From the NCBI RefSeq assembly GCF_004010955.1, contig NZ_CP025227.1, forward strand, positions 2,232,001-2,296,000: DNA of 64,000 bases. Direction: 5' to 3'. Below the pieces are notes generated by a model, which saw nothing but the letters and a program-made list of their open reading frames with translations, was not told the origin of the DNA and did not search any database. Each line of letters opens with the position of its first letter. The stretch's first letter is position 1. The translations under genes and the position numbers were made by a program. Positions 52,487 through 60,837 of this stretch are shown here, one piece after another. Origin of the DNA: Actinomyces wuliandei. Its GTDB lineage: Bacteria > Actinomycetota > Actinomycetes > Actinomycetales > Actinomycetaceae.

Positions 52487-52502
52487 CATTCATCGTCGAA
52501 TG
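52487..52502 (-). promoter_or_regulatory. Candidate operator ahead of DUF2291/ABC operon
   Basis: CATTC-ATCGTC-GAATG, about 60 bases upstream of the DUF2291 start. The adjoining TATATAC on the minus strand is a good -10 candidate, so the site would overlap the promoter. It differs from the 47462 site at only two of 16 positions. Confidence 0.65.
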
Positions 52503-52660
52503 GACTACATCCATGCTCTCACGTCCACCCTCGGACGTCAAGAGCTGGCCCTGGAGGTGCTGGGGCGTGCAGCGGCCCTCACGCCCGCCCCCGGGCGTGA
52601 GGAGGATGTTAAGGAGGATGTACCGCACTGGCACGAGCGGAGCCGGGATACCGCACCCCG

Positions 52661-53623
52661 CTACCGCGGCAGCTCGTCCCTGGGCCCCGGGTAGGAGTCC
52701 TGGGCGCCACGGCCAGTGCAGGCGTAGGCCCCCACCCGCACCCCGGTCTCCACAGCCTGGGCGAGCGTGCCACCCGCCGCCAGGCTGGCCGCCAGCGCAC
52801 CCACGAAGGCGTCCCCGGCACCCACCGTGTCCACCACCGCCACCCGGGGCGAGGGGACGGCCAGCAGCCTGTCGGGCTCTGCCGCCTCCAGCGCGACCGC
52901 GCCCCGCTCCCCCAGGGTCATGACCACCGAGGCCAGGCCCTGGGCCAGGAGGGCGCGGGCCACCGCGACGTCCGGGTCGTCCCGCCCCTCCCAGGAGGCC
53001 GGGACGAGCCCGAAGACCTCCGTGAGGACCAGTCGGCCCTCGTGCTCGTTGACCACCAGAGGGTCTGCCAGGCGCACAACCTGCGCCTCCAGCGGGATGA
53101 CGGGAGCAAGGTTGAGAAGGATACGAGGCCGCCCGGGGAGCCCGGCCCCGCCCCCACCAGCCTGTCCGCACGCCACACCCACGGCCGCAGCCACCGCGCC
53201 AGGAGGAACCTCTCCCTGGAGCACCAGGACGCTGGCACGGGTAATCGCTGGCGCGGCCGCCTCCACCTGGGCGGTGCCAACCAACCCGTTGGCGCCCGGG
53301 ACGACGACGATGGTGTTCCGCCCAGAACCATCCACCACGCACACGGCCAGCCCCGTGGGCGCATCCAGGCCAGCCACCAGGGACGTGTCCACGCCCACCT
53401 GTGACAGGCGGCTCAGGGCGACGGCAGCGTTGGCGTCGTCGCCGACGGCCCCCACCATGCGCACCTCGGCCCCGCGCAGGGCGGCGGCGAGCGCCTGGTT
53501 GGCCCCCTTGCCGCCGGGACTCGTGCGGCCACCAGCGCCCAGAAGGGTCTCCCCCGGCCCGGGCAGACGCTCCACAGTCACGTTGAGATCCACGTTGAGC
53601 GACCCCACCACCACGACACTCAT
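52661..53623 (-). CDS. rbsK: Ribokinase (PfkB family)
   Basis: 320 residues from the ATG at 53623 (MSVVVVGSLN), with AAGGAGG at the right distance; a second ATG two codons earlier is too close to it. PfkB signatures: GGKGANQALAAA near the N-terminus (residues 41-52) and the catalytic DTVGAGDAFVGALAASLA with the base Asp. NEHEG and TLGERGAV fit ribokinases. It would phosphorylate D-ribose or deoxyribose from nucleosides or the importers nearby. It is upstream of, and separate from, the DUF2291 operon. Confidence 0.9.
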   Translation of the reverse strand: MSVVVVGSLNVDLNVTVERLPGPGETLLGAGGRTSPGGKGANQALAAALRGAEVRMVGAVGDDANAAVALSRLSQVGVDTSLVAGLDAPTGLAVCVVDGSGRNTIVVVPGANGLVGTAQVEAAAPAITRASVLVLQGEVPPGAVAAAVGVACGQAGGGGAGLPGRPRILLNLAPVIPLEAQVVRLADPLVVNEHEGRLVLTEVFGLVPASWEGRDDPDVAVARALLAQGLASVVMTLGERGAVALEAAEPDRLLAVPSPRVAVVDTVGAGDAFVGALAASLAAGGTLAQAVETGVRVGAYACTGRGAQDSYPGPRDELPR

Positions 53624-53849
53624 GGGCATCCTCCTTGATGCATGGCTGCGCCCGCTGTGAGCAACACAGGCCGCGAACCGCTGCCAGGGGCCGATGTCCC
53701 CGTCCCTCCTCCCACACAGGATACCGGTCCGGGAGCCGGGGCGCCCGGGCACCTGCTCCGCTGCCGCAGGTACGAGGTCCCGCGCCTGTGGCGCCACGGG
53801 CCACAGCAGCACCTGGAAGCCAGGCGGGACTGCGGTCGGTTGCGCCCCT

Positions 53850-53940
53850 GGACTCACCAGGCCCACCCGGACGGTCTGCCCCTGGCTGGCGTTGCTGGCC
53901 GCAGCCAGCGGGACTCGCCAGGCCCACCCAGACGACCTGC
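53850..53940. repeat. 30-bp imperfect direct repeat
   Basis: GGACTCACCAGGCCCACCC... at 53850 recurs at 53911 with four changes in 30. The spacing of 61 bases equals that of the aspC-end duplication at 16860/16921, probably by coincidence. Confidence 0.75.
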
Positions 53941-54002
53941 GGAGCACGGACCTTTCGTTGAGGCTGTTCCAGGTGAGACGCAGCGGCGCGAGCCTGCCTG
54001 GC

Positions 54003-54028
54003 ACGGTTCCCGCCTGGGCGGAAACCGT
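54003..54028. terminator. Near-perfect hairpin in ribokinase-GH120 gap
   Basis: ACGGTTCCCGCC and GGCGGAAACCGT pair over 12 positions with one mismatch around a 2-base centre. It could terminate the GH120 operon on the minus strand, though it lies 330 bases past the stop codon. Alternatively it is an operator. Confidence 0.4.
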
Positions 54029-54358
54029 CTAGCCAGAGCAGAGTGACGCGAGCCAAGCTCGCGCACCGTGGCGCTCCGAACGTACAGGCAGACTGGCACG
54101 GCTCCAGCCCTTGCTGACGTACTCCATCCACCCTGACAAGATCCGCGCCAGCTCCCCTGTCACGGTTCCCGCTGAGGTGGAACTGCTCAAACAGCTATGC
54201 CCCACTCACCCAGAAAATATGACGGCACTCACAGGGGCAGTCTCGCCGCTACCCCCTGGCGGCCCTGCCTGTGTCGTCCCAACGTCCTTCTACGAGGAAG
54301 ACACCCTTGCGCCCCTGACGAGTGCCCCAGTCTGCACGGGCTACCAGAGCACACGGGG

Positions 54359-56326
54359 CTACCAGAGGCGCAGGCGGTTGGCTCCCGGCCTCAGGCAGGC
54401 CAGCGGGCCGACCGGGTAGGCGCAGCCGCGCTCCTTGACCTGGCCGGTCAGGTCGACGTCGGCAGCGGCCTCGGAGCCGTCGGGGTCCTCCCAGGCGGCG
54501 CCGGGGTACCAGGCACGTCCCAGGTCACGGCCCGCGACCGGAAGCGAGGCTGCCTGGCCGAAGGCCTCCGGCAGCTCGACGGCGAGCACGACACCGCCGC
54601 CCACGTCCTTGATGACAGCACGGACCTCCCCCAGGTGGGTCGCACGTGTCTCCGCCTCATATGCGGGGGCACCGTTGGCGTAGGCGTTGTCGCGCACGTG
54701 CACGGGAAGCGCTACCCCCTCGAAGCGCTGGTGGTCCCCCTGGGAGGGGTCGCTCACCTGGGCGAGGTAGGCGTCCACGCCGTGGGGATGGCCGTCAAGC
54801 AGCGCGGTGCCGTCGCTGATCCTGCGGTGGACGGGCGGGTTGACGAAGGCGGACTCCCCCACGGTGGACAGGAACAGGTTGGCGATGTAGCGGTCATCGC
54901 CACCACGGACGGCCGCGTAGCCAGCCACCTGCGTGGAGTGCGGCAGGTGGTAGGGGGTGGGACGCTCGATGACGGACTGATTGGCGACCACACCGAGCAG
55001 GAGGTTGTTGACGTAGGCCCCGCCCTGGGAGTGCCCCTCCAGGCTGACCGGAGAGGCGAGGACGTTGTGGTCCACCAGGTAGGGACCGTGGCTGACCTCG
55101 ATGAACAGGTCGCGGGTGTTGCTGCGGTAGATGTTGCGGGTCACCCGTGCTCCCTGAGCCTGCCAGTCCAACCAGGTGCCCAGCGTGCAGTCCTCAATGA
55201 GGTTGTGGCGGATGACGGTGTCGATGGCGGCGTGCAGCTTGATGCCGGCGATCTCGTAGCCGTAGAACTCTCGCCTGGTGGCGACGTGGTGGATGTGGTT
55301 GTCCTCGATCACCGAGAACACGCAGCCCAGGTGCCCGACGACACCGGCCTGCCCGCAGTCGTGGATGTGGTTGCGGCGCACCACGTGCGAGCCGATCAGC
55401 TCCTTGGACCAGCCCACGCGAAGGGCGGAGAACACCGACTCCAGCTGGTACTGGTAGCCAGGCTTGTCCAGGCGCTCGGCGGCCCAGTTGGCGCCGGAGG
55501 AGTTCTCCTTGCCCAGCGACACGGCAGAGCACCTGGCGTCGTGGATGTCGCAGTCCTCGATCACCCAGCCCTTGGCCCAGTTAGGTCCGATCAGCCCCGG
55601 CTGGTCGGCTGTCGGCGGCGCCCAGGGGGTGGCCGCCTGCGCCAGCTCCAGGCCGCGCACCGTAATGTAGTCAATGTGGTGCATGTCCGGGTAGAAGACC
55701 GAGCGGCGCACGTTGACCTCGACCAGCACCTCGTTGGGGTCCACCTGGCCGAAGTTCGCCCACACGGTGGTGGCCTCCTCCCCGACCTCGGCGTACCAGA
55801 CACGCTGGGTCCACTCGGGGTCACGCACCGGCTCCGGTGTACCGGTCCACTGGTCCACGTCCTGGGTCCGGCGCGGCGGGGCGTCCACCTCCTCACGGCT
55901 GGTGACCTCGTCCATGCCGCGCCCGTCCAGGTACACCTCACCCAGGTGCTTTCGCGGTGCCTGCCGGGACTCGTACACGATCCAGTCGCCCTCGACCTCC
56001 TCGGCAAAGGGGTTGAAGTCGCCGAACATGGCGTTGGGCAGGACAGCCCGCCACGCGGCGCCGTCCTCCCGCTCCCAGCCAGTCACGGGCTCAGAGCCCT
56101 TGACCACCGGGCGCTCACCAGGAGCGGCAGCGAAGGTTATCCGCTGGTCCTCGCCGCGACCCGCCCGCGGGGGCCGCACCCACTCACGGTAGGTACCGTC
56201 GTGGACGAGGACGGTGTCGCCGGGCATGGCCACGCGAGCGGCCCGGCTGATAGTGCGCAGCGGTGTGGCGGCGTCGCCGGAGGCGGTGTCGGAGCCAGCC
56301 GGGGACACGTGGATCACTGTGGGCAT
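54359..56326 (-). CDS. GH120 beta-xylosidase (parallel beta-helix)
   Basis: 655 residues from MPTVIHVSPAG. It matches glycoside hydrolase family 120 along its length (TISRAARVAMPGDTVLVHDGTYREWV, AATPWAPPTADQPGLIGPNW, YQYQLESVFSALR). The XylC-type nucleophile and acid/base are present as Asp387 in GTWLDWQAQG and Glu410 in FIEVSHGPYLVDH, 23 residues apart as in Thermoanaerobacterium XylC (Asp382/Glu405, from memory). No signal peptide, so it acts on xylo-oligosaccharides after import. It follows the importer permease by 70 bases. Confidence 0.93.
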   Translation of the reverse strand: MPTVIHVSPAGSDTASGDAATPLRTISRAARVAMPGDTVLVHDGTYREWVRPPRAGRGEDQRITFAAAPGERPVVKGSEPVTGWEREDGAAWRAVLPNAMFGDFNPFAEEVEGDWIVYESRQAPRKHLGEVYLDGRGMDEVTSREEVDAPPRRTQDVDQWTGTPEPVRDPEWTQRVWYAEVGEEATTVWANFGQVDPNEVLVEVNVRRSVFYPDMHHIDYITVRGLELAQAATPWAPPTADQPGLIGPNWAKGWVIEDCDIHDARCSAVSLGKENSSGANWAAERLDKPGYQYQLESVFSALRVGWSKELIGSHVVRRNHIHDCGQAGVVGHLGCVFSVIEDNHIHHVATRREFYGYEIAGIKLHAAIDTVIRHNLIEDCTLGTWLDWQAQGARVTRNIYRSNTRDLFIEVSHGPYLVDHNVLASPVSLEGHSQGGAYVNNLLLGVVANQSVIERPTPYHLPHSTQVAGYAAVRGGDDRYIANLFLSTVGESAFVNPPVHRRISDGTALLDGHPHGVDAYLAQVSDPSQGDHQRFEGVALPVHVRDNAYANGAPAYEAETRATHLGEVRAVIKDVGGGVVLAVELPEAFGQAASLPVAGRDLGRAWYPGAAWEDPDGSEAAADVDLTGQVKERGCAYPVGPLACLRPGANRLRLW

Positions 56327-56396
56327 ATGGATACTCGTTTCTGTTGCTGAGGGTGAGCCGGGGCGGTGTCCCCGCACCGAAGGTGGTTCGTTGCGG

Positions 56397-57230
56397 CTAC
56401 CTACCGACGCCAGCCGTCAGTCCCGCCACCATCTGGCGGCGTCCCAGCGCGTAGGCGAGGACGAGCGGCAGGGCGGAGAGCACGACAGCGGCAAGGATGG
56501 CGGGCGTGTTGGAGGAGAAGGCTCCCTGGAAGCTCCACAGTGACAGCGGCAGGACACGCCTGTCTGCACTCTGGGTCAGCACCAGGGGGAAGAGGAAGCC
56601 GTTCCACACGTTGAGGGCGTCGTAGATCGCCACGGTCACGAGCGCGGGTCGGCACATGGGGGCGGCCAGGCGCCAGAGCATCTGCCAGTCCGTGGCCCCG
56701 TCAACCTTCATCGACTCGAACAGTTCGCGGGGCACGTCACGCAGGAAGTTCGTGAGGATGAGCACCGAGATCGGGATGGCGAAGGCGACCGAGGGCAGGA
56801 TGAGTGCCCAGAGGGTGTCGTAGAGGCCGAGCTGTACGATCAGGTAGTAGACGGGCACGATGGTCGCCTGAATCGGGATCGCGATGCCCAGCAGGAACAG
56901 GGAGAGGACCCGGCTGGAGAAGGCGGTCCGGCTGCGCACGACCACGTAGGCGGCCATAAAGGCCACGAGGAGGGTGGCGGCGACGGCTGCCGCCGTGACG
57001 ACGACAGAGTTGAGGAAGTAGGTCCAGAAGTCGTTGGCGAAGACCTCGGCGTAGGCTGCCAGCGTCGGGCTGCCTGGCAGCGACAGCGGGTTCTCGACGT
57101 AGTAGTCGGCCTGCCTGCGCAGGCTCGTCACGACAACGTAGTAGACAGGAACAACGGCGACAAGCAGCCAGACCCAGCCGAGCAGCCCGCCTACCAGGTT
57201 GGGACGTGCGCTCGAGCGACGCAGTAACAT
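56397..57230 (-). CDS. Carbohydrate ABC transporter permease (MalG type)
   Basis: 277 residues, six transmembrane segments, with the EAA cytoplasmic loop as ELFESMKVDGATDWQMLWRLAAPMCRPAL. I use the ATG that overlaps the stop of the preceding permease (TGATG); a GTG one codon earlier is possible. Partner of the 57230-58168 permease in a CUT1 importer, here probably for xylo-oligosaccharides. Confidence 0.93.
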   Translation of the reverse strand: MLLRRSSARPNLVGGLLGWVWLLVAVVPVYYVVVTSLRRQADYYVENPLSLPGSPTLAAYAEVFANDFWTYFLNSVVVTAAAVAATLLVAFMAAYVVVRSRTAFSSRVLSLFLLGIAIPIQATIVPVYYLIVQLGLYDTLWALILPSVAFAIPISVLILTNFLRDVPRELFESMKVDGATDWQMLWRLAAPMCRPALVTVAIYDALNVWNGFLFPLVLTQSADRRVLPLSLWSFQGAFSSNTPAILAAVVLSALPLVLAYALGRRQMVAGLTAGVGR

Positions 57231-58168
57231 CACACTGCTCCTTCCATGTCGCTGTCCATCCTCGAGCTGCCGGAGACGTGGTTGAGCAGCCAGGCGACGA
57301 GCAGGCCGACGACGACCAGGATGACGCCGATCACGCTGGCTCCACCCATGTCGTAGGAGCGGAAGCCGACCAGGTACATGTCCAGGGGGAGGACACGTGT
57401 GGCGTCAGCGGGACCTCCCGCCGTCATGACGAAGATGAGGTCGAAGTACGTCAGGGAGCCAGTGATCATCAAGGTAGACGAGGTGATGAGCGTGTTACGC
57501 AACTGCGGCAGGGTGATGTAGAAGAAGCTCTGCACCCGGCTGGCACCGTCGATCATGGCAGCCTCGTAGAGGCTGGCAGGGATCTGACGGACGGCCCCCT
57601 GGTAGAGCAGGGAGTGGAAGGGGACGAAGCACCAGGCGATGACCGCCATGATGGTGGGCAGTGCCAGCCTGGGGTCGCCCAGGAAGTCCTGGGACAGGAC
57701 ACCCAGGCCCAGTGCCCGCGACATGCCGAAGCCGGGGTCCAGGAGCGCGGTGAAGGCGATACCCACGGCGGTGGCACTGAACAGGAGCGGCAGGAAGTAC
57801 AGCACCGACAGCACGGCGCGGTAGCGCTGCTGCCCGGCCATGAAGACGCCCAGGAGCACGCTGAGCGGGGTCTGGAGGACCCAGCACATCACCGTCATGA
57901 CCAGGGTCAGGACAATCGCGTGCTGCGTGGTGCTGCTGGTGAGCATCCGGGTCCAGTTGCTGGTGCCTGCGGGGGACAGCGGCCCCAGGCCGTCCCACCT
58001 CATGAAGGACAGCACGAGAACGCCAGCCAGCGGCACCAGGGCGAAGCAGCCGAAGAAGACGAGTGCCGGCGCAGCGTACCAGGCGGAGGGGCCAGCACCG
58101 CGCCCTCGTGCCCTGTGGCTGCGGCTCTGTCGACGCGGGGTTGTAATCGGGGTGGTAATCACGGTCAT
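57230..58168 (-). CDS. Carbohydrate ABC transporter permease (MalF type)
   Basis: 312 residues with six predicted spans and the EAA loop SLYEAAMIDGASRVQSFFYITLPQLR. The basic N-terminal tail is cytoplasmic. No ATPase gene is in the operon, which is normal for actinobacterial CUT1 importers that share the housekeeping MsiK ATPase. Confidence 0.93.
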   Translation of the reverse strand: MTVITTPITTPRRQSRSHRARGRGAGPSAWYAAPALVFFGCFALVPLAGVLVLSFMRWDGLGPLSPAGTSNWTRMLTSSTTQHAIVLTLVMTVMCWVLQTPLSVLLGVFMAGQQRYRAVLSVLYFLPLLFSATAVGIAFTALLDPGFGMSRALGLGVLSQDFLGDPRLALPTIMAVIAWCFVPFHSLLYQGAVRQIPASLYEAAMIDGASRVQSFFYITLPQLRNTLITSSTLMITGSLTYFDLIFVMTAGGPADATRVLPLDMYLVGFRSYDMGGASVIGVILVVVGLLVAWLLNHVSGSSRMDSDMEGAV

Positions 58169-58208
58169 AGCGGTATCCCTGAGTCTGGAAGACGGCTCCC
58201 CGCACCCC

Positions 58209-59510
58209 TCACAGGGTCGCGTTCATCCTGCTGGCGAACTGCTCAGGGGTGAGCTGGCGCAGGAAGGCCTGGGAGAGACTGGTCAGCAGCTCCTGCGCGG
58301 CTGCGGAGGAGAGGGCCTGGTCCCAGGACTGGGTGAAGCTGGCAGCATTCCTGACCATGTCGTAGCCGTAGGCGAGGTACTCGCTGTGCTCGGAGGCGGC
58401 GATGGCGTCGTCGGCGTCCAGCGCGGCGGGGATGGTGCCGCCCGTCACGAGGGCCTTGATGTAGTCGTCGTTGTAGAGCTCCTCGTTGAGGTAGTCGATA
58501 GCGGTGCACTGCGCCTCCTGCGAGCTGCTGGCGGCGACCGACCAGTAGTTGGCGGGGTTGCCGACAATGCTGGACAGGTCGCCGGTGCCGCCCTCGACCG
58601 AGGGGAAGCCCGTGTAGCCGAGGCCTCCTGCGCTCATGAAGTCCGGTGCGTCGGTCAGGAAGTTGGCGTAGACCCAGGAGCCCTGGAGGACCATGGCCGC
58701 CTTGCCGGTATGGACAAGGGCGATGTCGGCACCGGAGTCCGCGTCCACGGAGCCGTAGGCGTCACCGAAGCCTCCCGCCTCGACCAGCTCCTGGATCTTC
58801 TCCACCGCCCCGGTGACAGCGGGGTCCGACCAGGCGTCCTGCTCCCCGGCGACGATCCTGGTGAAGGGAGCGGTCCCGCCGATACGGTCGGTGAGGTACT
58901 CGATCCACATGAGGTAGGGCCACTGGGAGGCGCCCGCCACGGCGAAGGGAGTGTATCCGGCGGCGGTGAGCCTGGGGACAAGATCGAGCAGGTCGTCCCA
59001 GGTGGCCGGTGGCCGTGCACCGACGTCCTCGAAGGCGGGCCTGGAGTAGTAGAGCATGACTGGCTGCGCGTTGTTGTTGGGCAGGGCGTAGACCGTGCCG
59101 TCTACCTTGCCGGGGTCGAGCAGGGAGGGAATGATCCGCTCCTGCGCCGCAGCGGTGGCCTCGGTCAGGTTGATGACCTGGTCGTTGCCGACGTAGTCGG
59201 CGAGAGTCCCGCCAGCCCAGCCGTACAGGAGGGTGGGAGCGTTGCCCGCGCCGACGGCGGTGCGGATCTTCTCCTTGTAGGCGTCGTTGGCGAACCACTC
59301 GGTGGCGATCTGCCGGTCGGTGTGGGCGGTGTTCCAGCGGTCAAAGGACTCCCGGAAGGTCTGCTCCGGGCCACCGGTGAGGACCCAGGCGGTGGTACCA
59401 CCGGAGGCGGCCTCCCCTGGTCTGCTGCCGCACGCTGCGAGGACCGAGGCGAGACCCGTCACGAGCGCCCCGCCGACCATCTGCCTGCGGGAGATGATGG
59501 GCTGGTACAT
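58209..59510 (-). CDS. Extracellular sugar-binding lipoprotein (CUT1, BxlE-like)
   Basis: 433 residues from the ATG at 59510 with AGAGGAG upstream. The signal peptide begins MYQPIISRRQMVGG (twin-arginine-like) and ends in a lipobox LAAC near residue 26. The mature part is SBP family 1 (extracellular solute-binding) with KIRTAVGAGNAPTLLYGWAG and GKAAMVLQGSWV. First gene of the importer/GH120 operon behind the palindrome at 59604. Likely ligands are xylobiose and longer xylo-oligosaccharides, inferred from the GH120 and xylAB genes. Confidence 0.92.
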   Translation of the reverse strand: MYQPIISRRQMVGGALVTGLASVLAACGSRPGEAASGGTTAWVLTGGPEQTFRESFDRWNTAHTDRQIATEWFANDAYKEKIRTAVGAGNAPTLLYGWAGGTLADYVGNDQVINLTEATAAAQERIIPSLLDPGKVDGTVYALPNNNAQPVMLYYSRPAFEDVGARPPATWDDLLDLVPRLTAAGYTPFAVAGASQWPYLMWIEYLTDRIGGTAPFTRIVAGEQDAWSDPAVTGAVEKIQELVEAGGFGDAYGSVDADSGADIALVHTGKAAMVLQGSWVYANFLTDAPDFMSAGGLGYTGFPSVEGGTGDLSSIVGNPANYWSVAASSSQEAQCTAIDYLNEELYNDDYIKALVTGGTIPAALDADDAIAASEHSEYLAYGYDMVRNAASFTQSWDQALSSAAAQELLTSLSQAFLRQLTPEQFASRMNATL

Positions 59511-59585
59511 GGTTGCTCCTCTCGAGCCGAGCCGTGCAGCGCCGGTGCTGCACGGCGGAGGGGGCGGACATCGTCGTCCACTCGC

Positions 59586-59616
59586 GAAAACATTTTCGTT
59601 TGTTTTGTCGACAAAC
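59586..59616. promoter_or_regulatory. LacI-type operator and adjacent dyad in divergent promoter
   Basis: TTTGTCGACAAA (59604-59615) is a perfect 12-bp palindrome with the central CG typical of LacI-family operators. GAAAACATTTTC (59586-59597) beside it is nearly palindromic. They lie 76-105 bases upstream of the binding-protein start in the only AT-rich stretch of the gap, so the divergent LacI protein probably represses the operon here. Confidence 0.65.
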
Positions 59617-59758
59617 CAATGGTACGCCGGACGCCCTGCGGCAGACAACAGCGATCTACGGTAGATCCCGTCACAAACAGGTAACACCCCACCTCTCAAT
59701 GCCCCCACTATGCGAACATAAATGAAATCCTATGCTCACTGCTTGAAGGAGACCGCAC

Positions 59759-60832
59759 ATGCCAAGGCCACGATCCAGCGGTCCCACGCAGGCCGCCGTC
59801 GCCGCCCGAGCGGGAGTGTCCGTGGCCACCGTCTCCAAGGCGCTGCGCGCCGACCCCGTGATCTCGGCACCGACCCGCACAGCCGTCCTGGCAGCCGCGC
59901 GCGAGCTCGGCTACCGCACCGCCGTGACCGCCGTACCGGACCCTGCCGCCAACTCTGTCACTGAGGGCGCCTCCCGCCTCGTCACGGCGGTATTCGACAC
60001 CGTCGACACCCACTACGCCGCCTACGTGCTGCGGGGCATGCTGGAGGAGGCCGACCTCGACGACGTCTGGCTGCGCGTGAGCCACATCGGCTCACCAGCG
60101 GACGACCTTGACCCCACGCACCTGGAGGTGCGCGAGCGTGGTGTGCTGGGGGTGGTGGCGTCCTCCTACGGTGTCATCCTGGTGACCACAGGCGTCACCC
60201 CGGCGATGGCGGAGAAGGCGCGCAGACGGCACGTCCCCCTGGTCGCCGTCGACCCGGCCACCACCGTCCCCGAGGGCACCTCCTCCATCAGCGCCACCAA
60301 CCAGCGCGGCGGCCAGCAGGCAGTGCGCCACCTCCTGGAGCTCGGGCACACACGCATCGGCACCGTCACCGGCCCCGCCACCTCGCTGCCCGCCTCGGAG
60401 CGCCTGGCGGGCTACCGCAGCGCCCTGGCGAGCGCCGGCCTCGCGCAGAGCCCCGAGCTCGTCCAGGCCGGGCGCTTCGACTACGACTCCGGCCTGGCCA
60501 GGGGCGGGACGCTCCTCGACCTCGATACCCCGCCCACCGCCGTCGTCGCCTGCTGCGACACGGCAGCCGTCGGCGTCATTGAGGCAGCCCGCCGCCGCGG
60601 CCTGCGCGTGCCCGAGGACCTCTCGGTCGTCGGCTTCGACGACACCCTGACAGCCACGGTCTGCTCCCCACGGCTGACAACGGTGCGCCAGCCCCTGGTC
60701 GACATCGGCGCCGAGGCGATGCGCACCGTCATCCGCCTGGCCACCTCACCCGGCTCCCGGGCACTGTCAGCCATCGAGGTGGCAACCACCCTCGTAGTAC
60801 GCGACTCCACCGCACCACCACGTGGAGCGTAG
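59759..60832 (+). CDS. LacI-family transcriptional regulator
   Basis: 357 residues: an N-terminal helix-turn-helix and hinge (QAAVAARAGVSVATVSKALRADP ... AARELGYR) and a PBP1-type effector domain (SISATNQRGGQQAVRHLLELGHTRIGTVTGP; VACCDTAAVGVIEAARRRGLRVPEDLSVVGFDD). AAGGAG precedes the ATG. Divergent from the xylo-oligosaccharide importer, so it probably controls that operon in response to xylobiose or xylose, like BxlR. It converges with xylB with only five bases between the stops. Confidence 0.93.
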   Translation: MPRPRSSGPTQAAVAARAGVSVATVSKALRADPVISAPTRTAVLAAARELGYRTAVTAVPDPAANSVTEGASRLVTAVFDTVDTHYAAYVLRGMLEEADLDDVWLRVSHIGSPADDLDPTHLEVRERGVLGVVASSYGVILVTTGVTPAMAEKARRRHVPLVAVDPATTVPEGTSSISATNQRGGQQAVRHLLELGHTRIGTVTGPATSLPASERLAGYRSALASAGLAQSPELVQAGRFDYDSGLARGGTLLDLDTPPTAVVACCDTAAVGVIEAARRRGLRVPEDLSVVGFDDTLTATVCSPRLTTVRQPLVDIGAEAMRTVIRLATSPGSRALSAIEVATTLVVRDSTAPPRGA

Positions 60833-60837
60833 CCGCC

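Larger units (their letters stand above)
53624..54358. other. 0.7-kb gap between ribokinase and GH120 genes
   Basis: No gene supported. Contains a 30-bp imperfect duplication (53850-53879 and 53911-53940, 26 of 30 identical) and a near-perfect 12-bp hairpin (54003-54028, ACGGTTCCCGCC/GGCGGAAACCGT). The minus-strand frame through the duplication is open but resembles no family. Confidence 0.45.
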
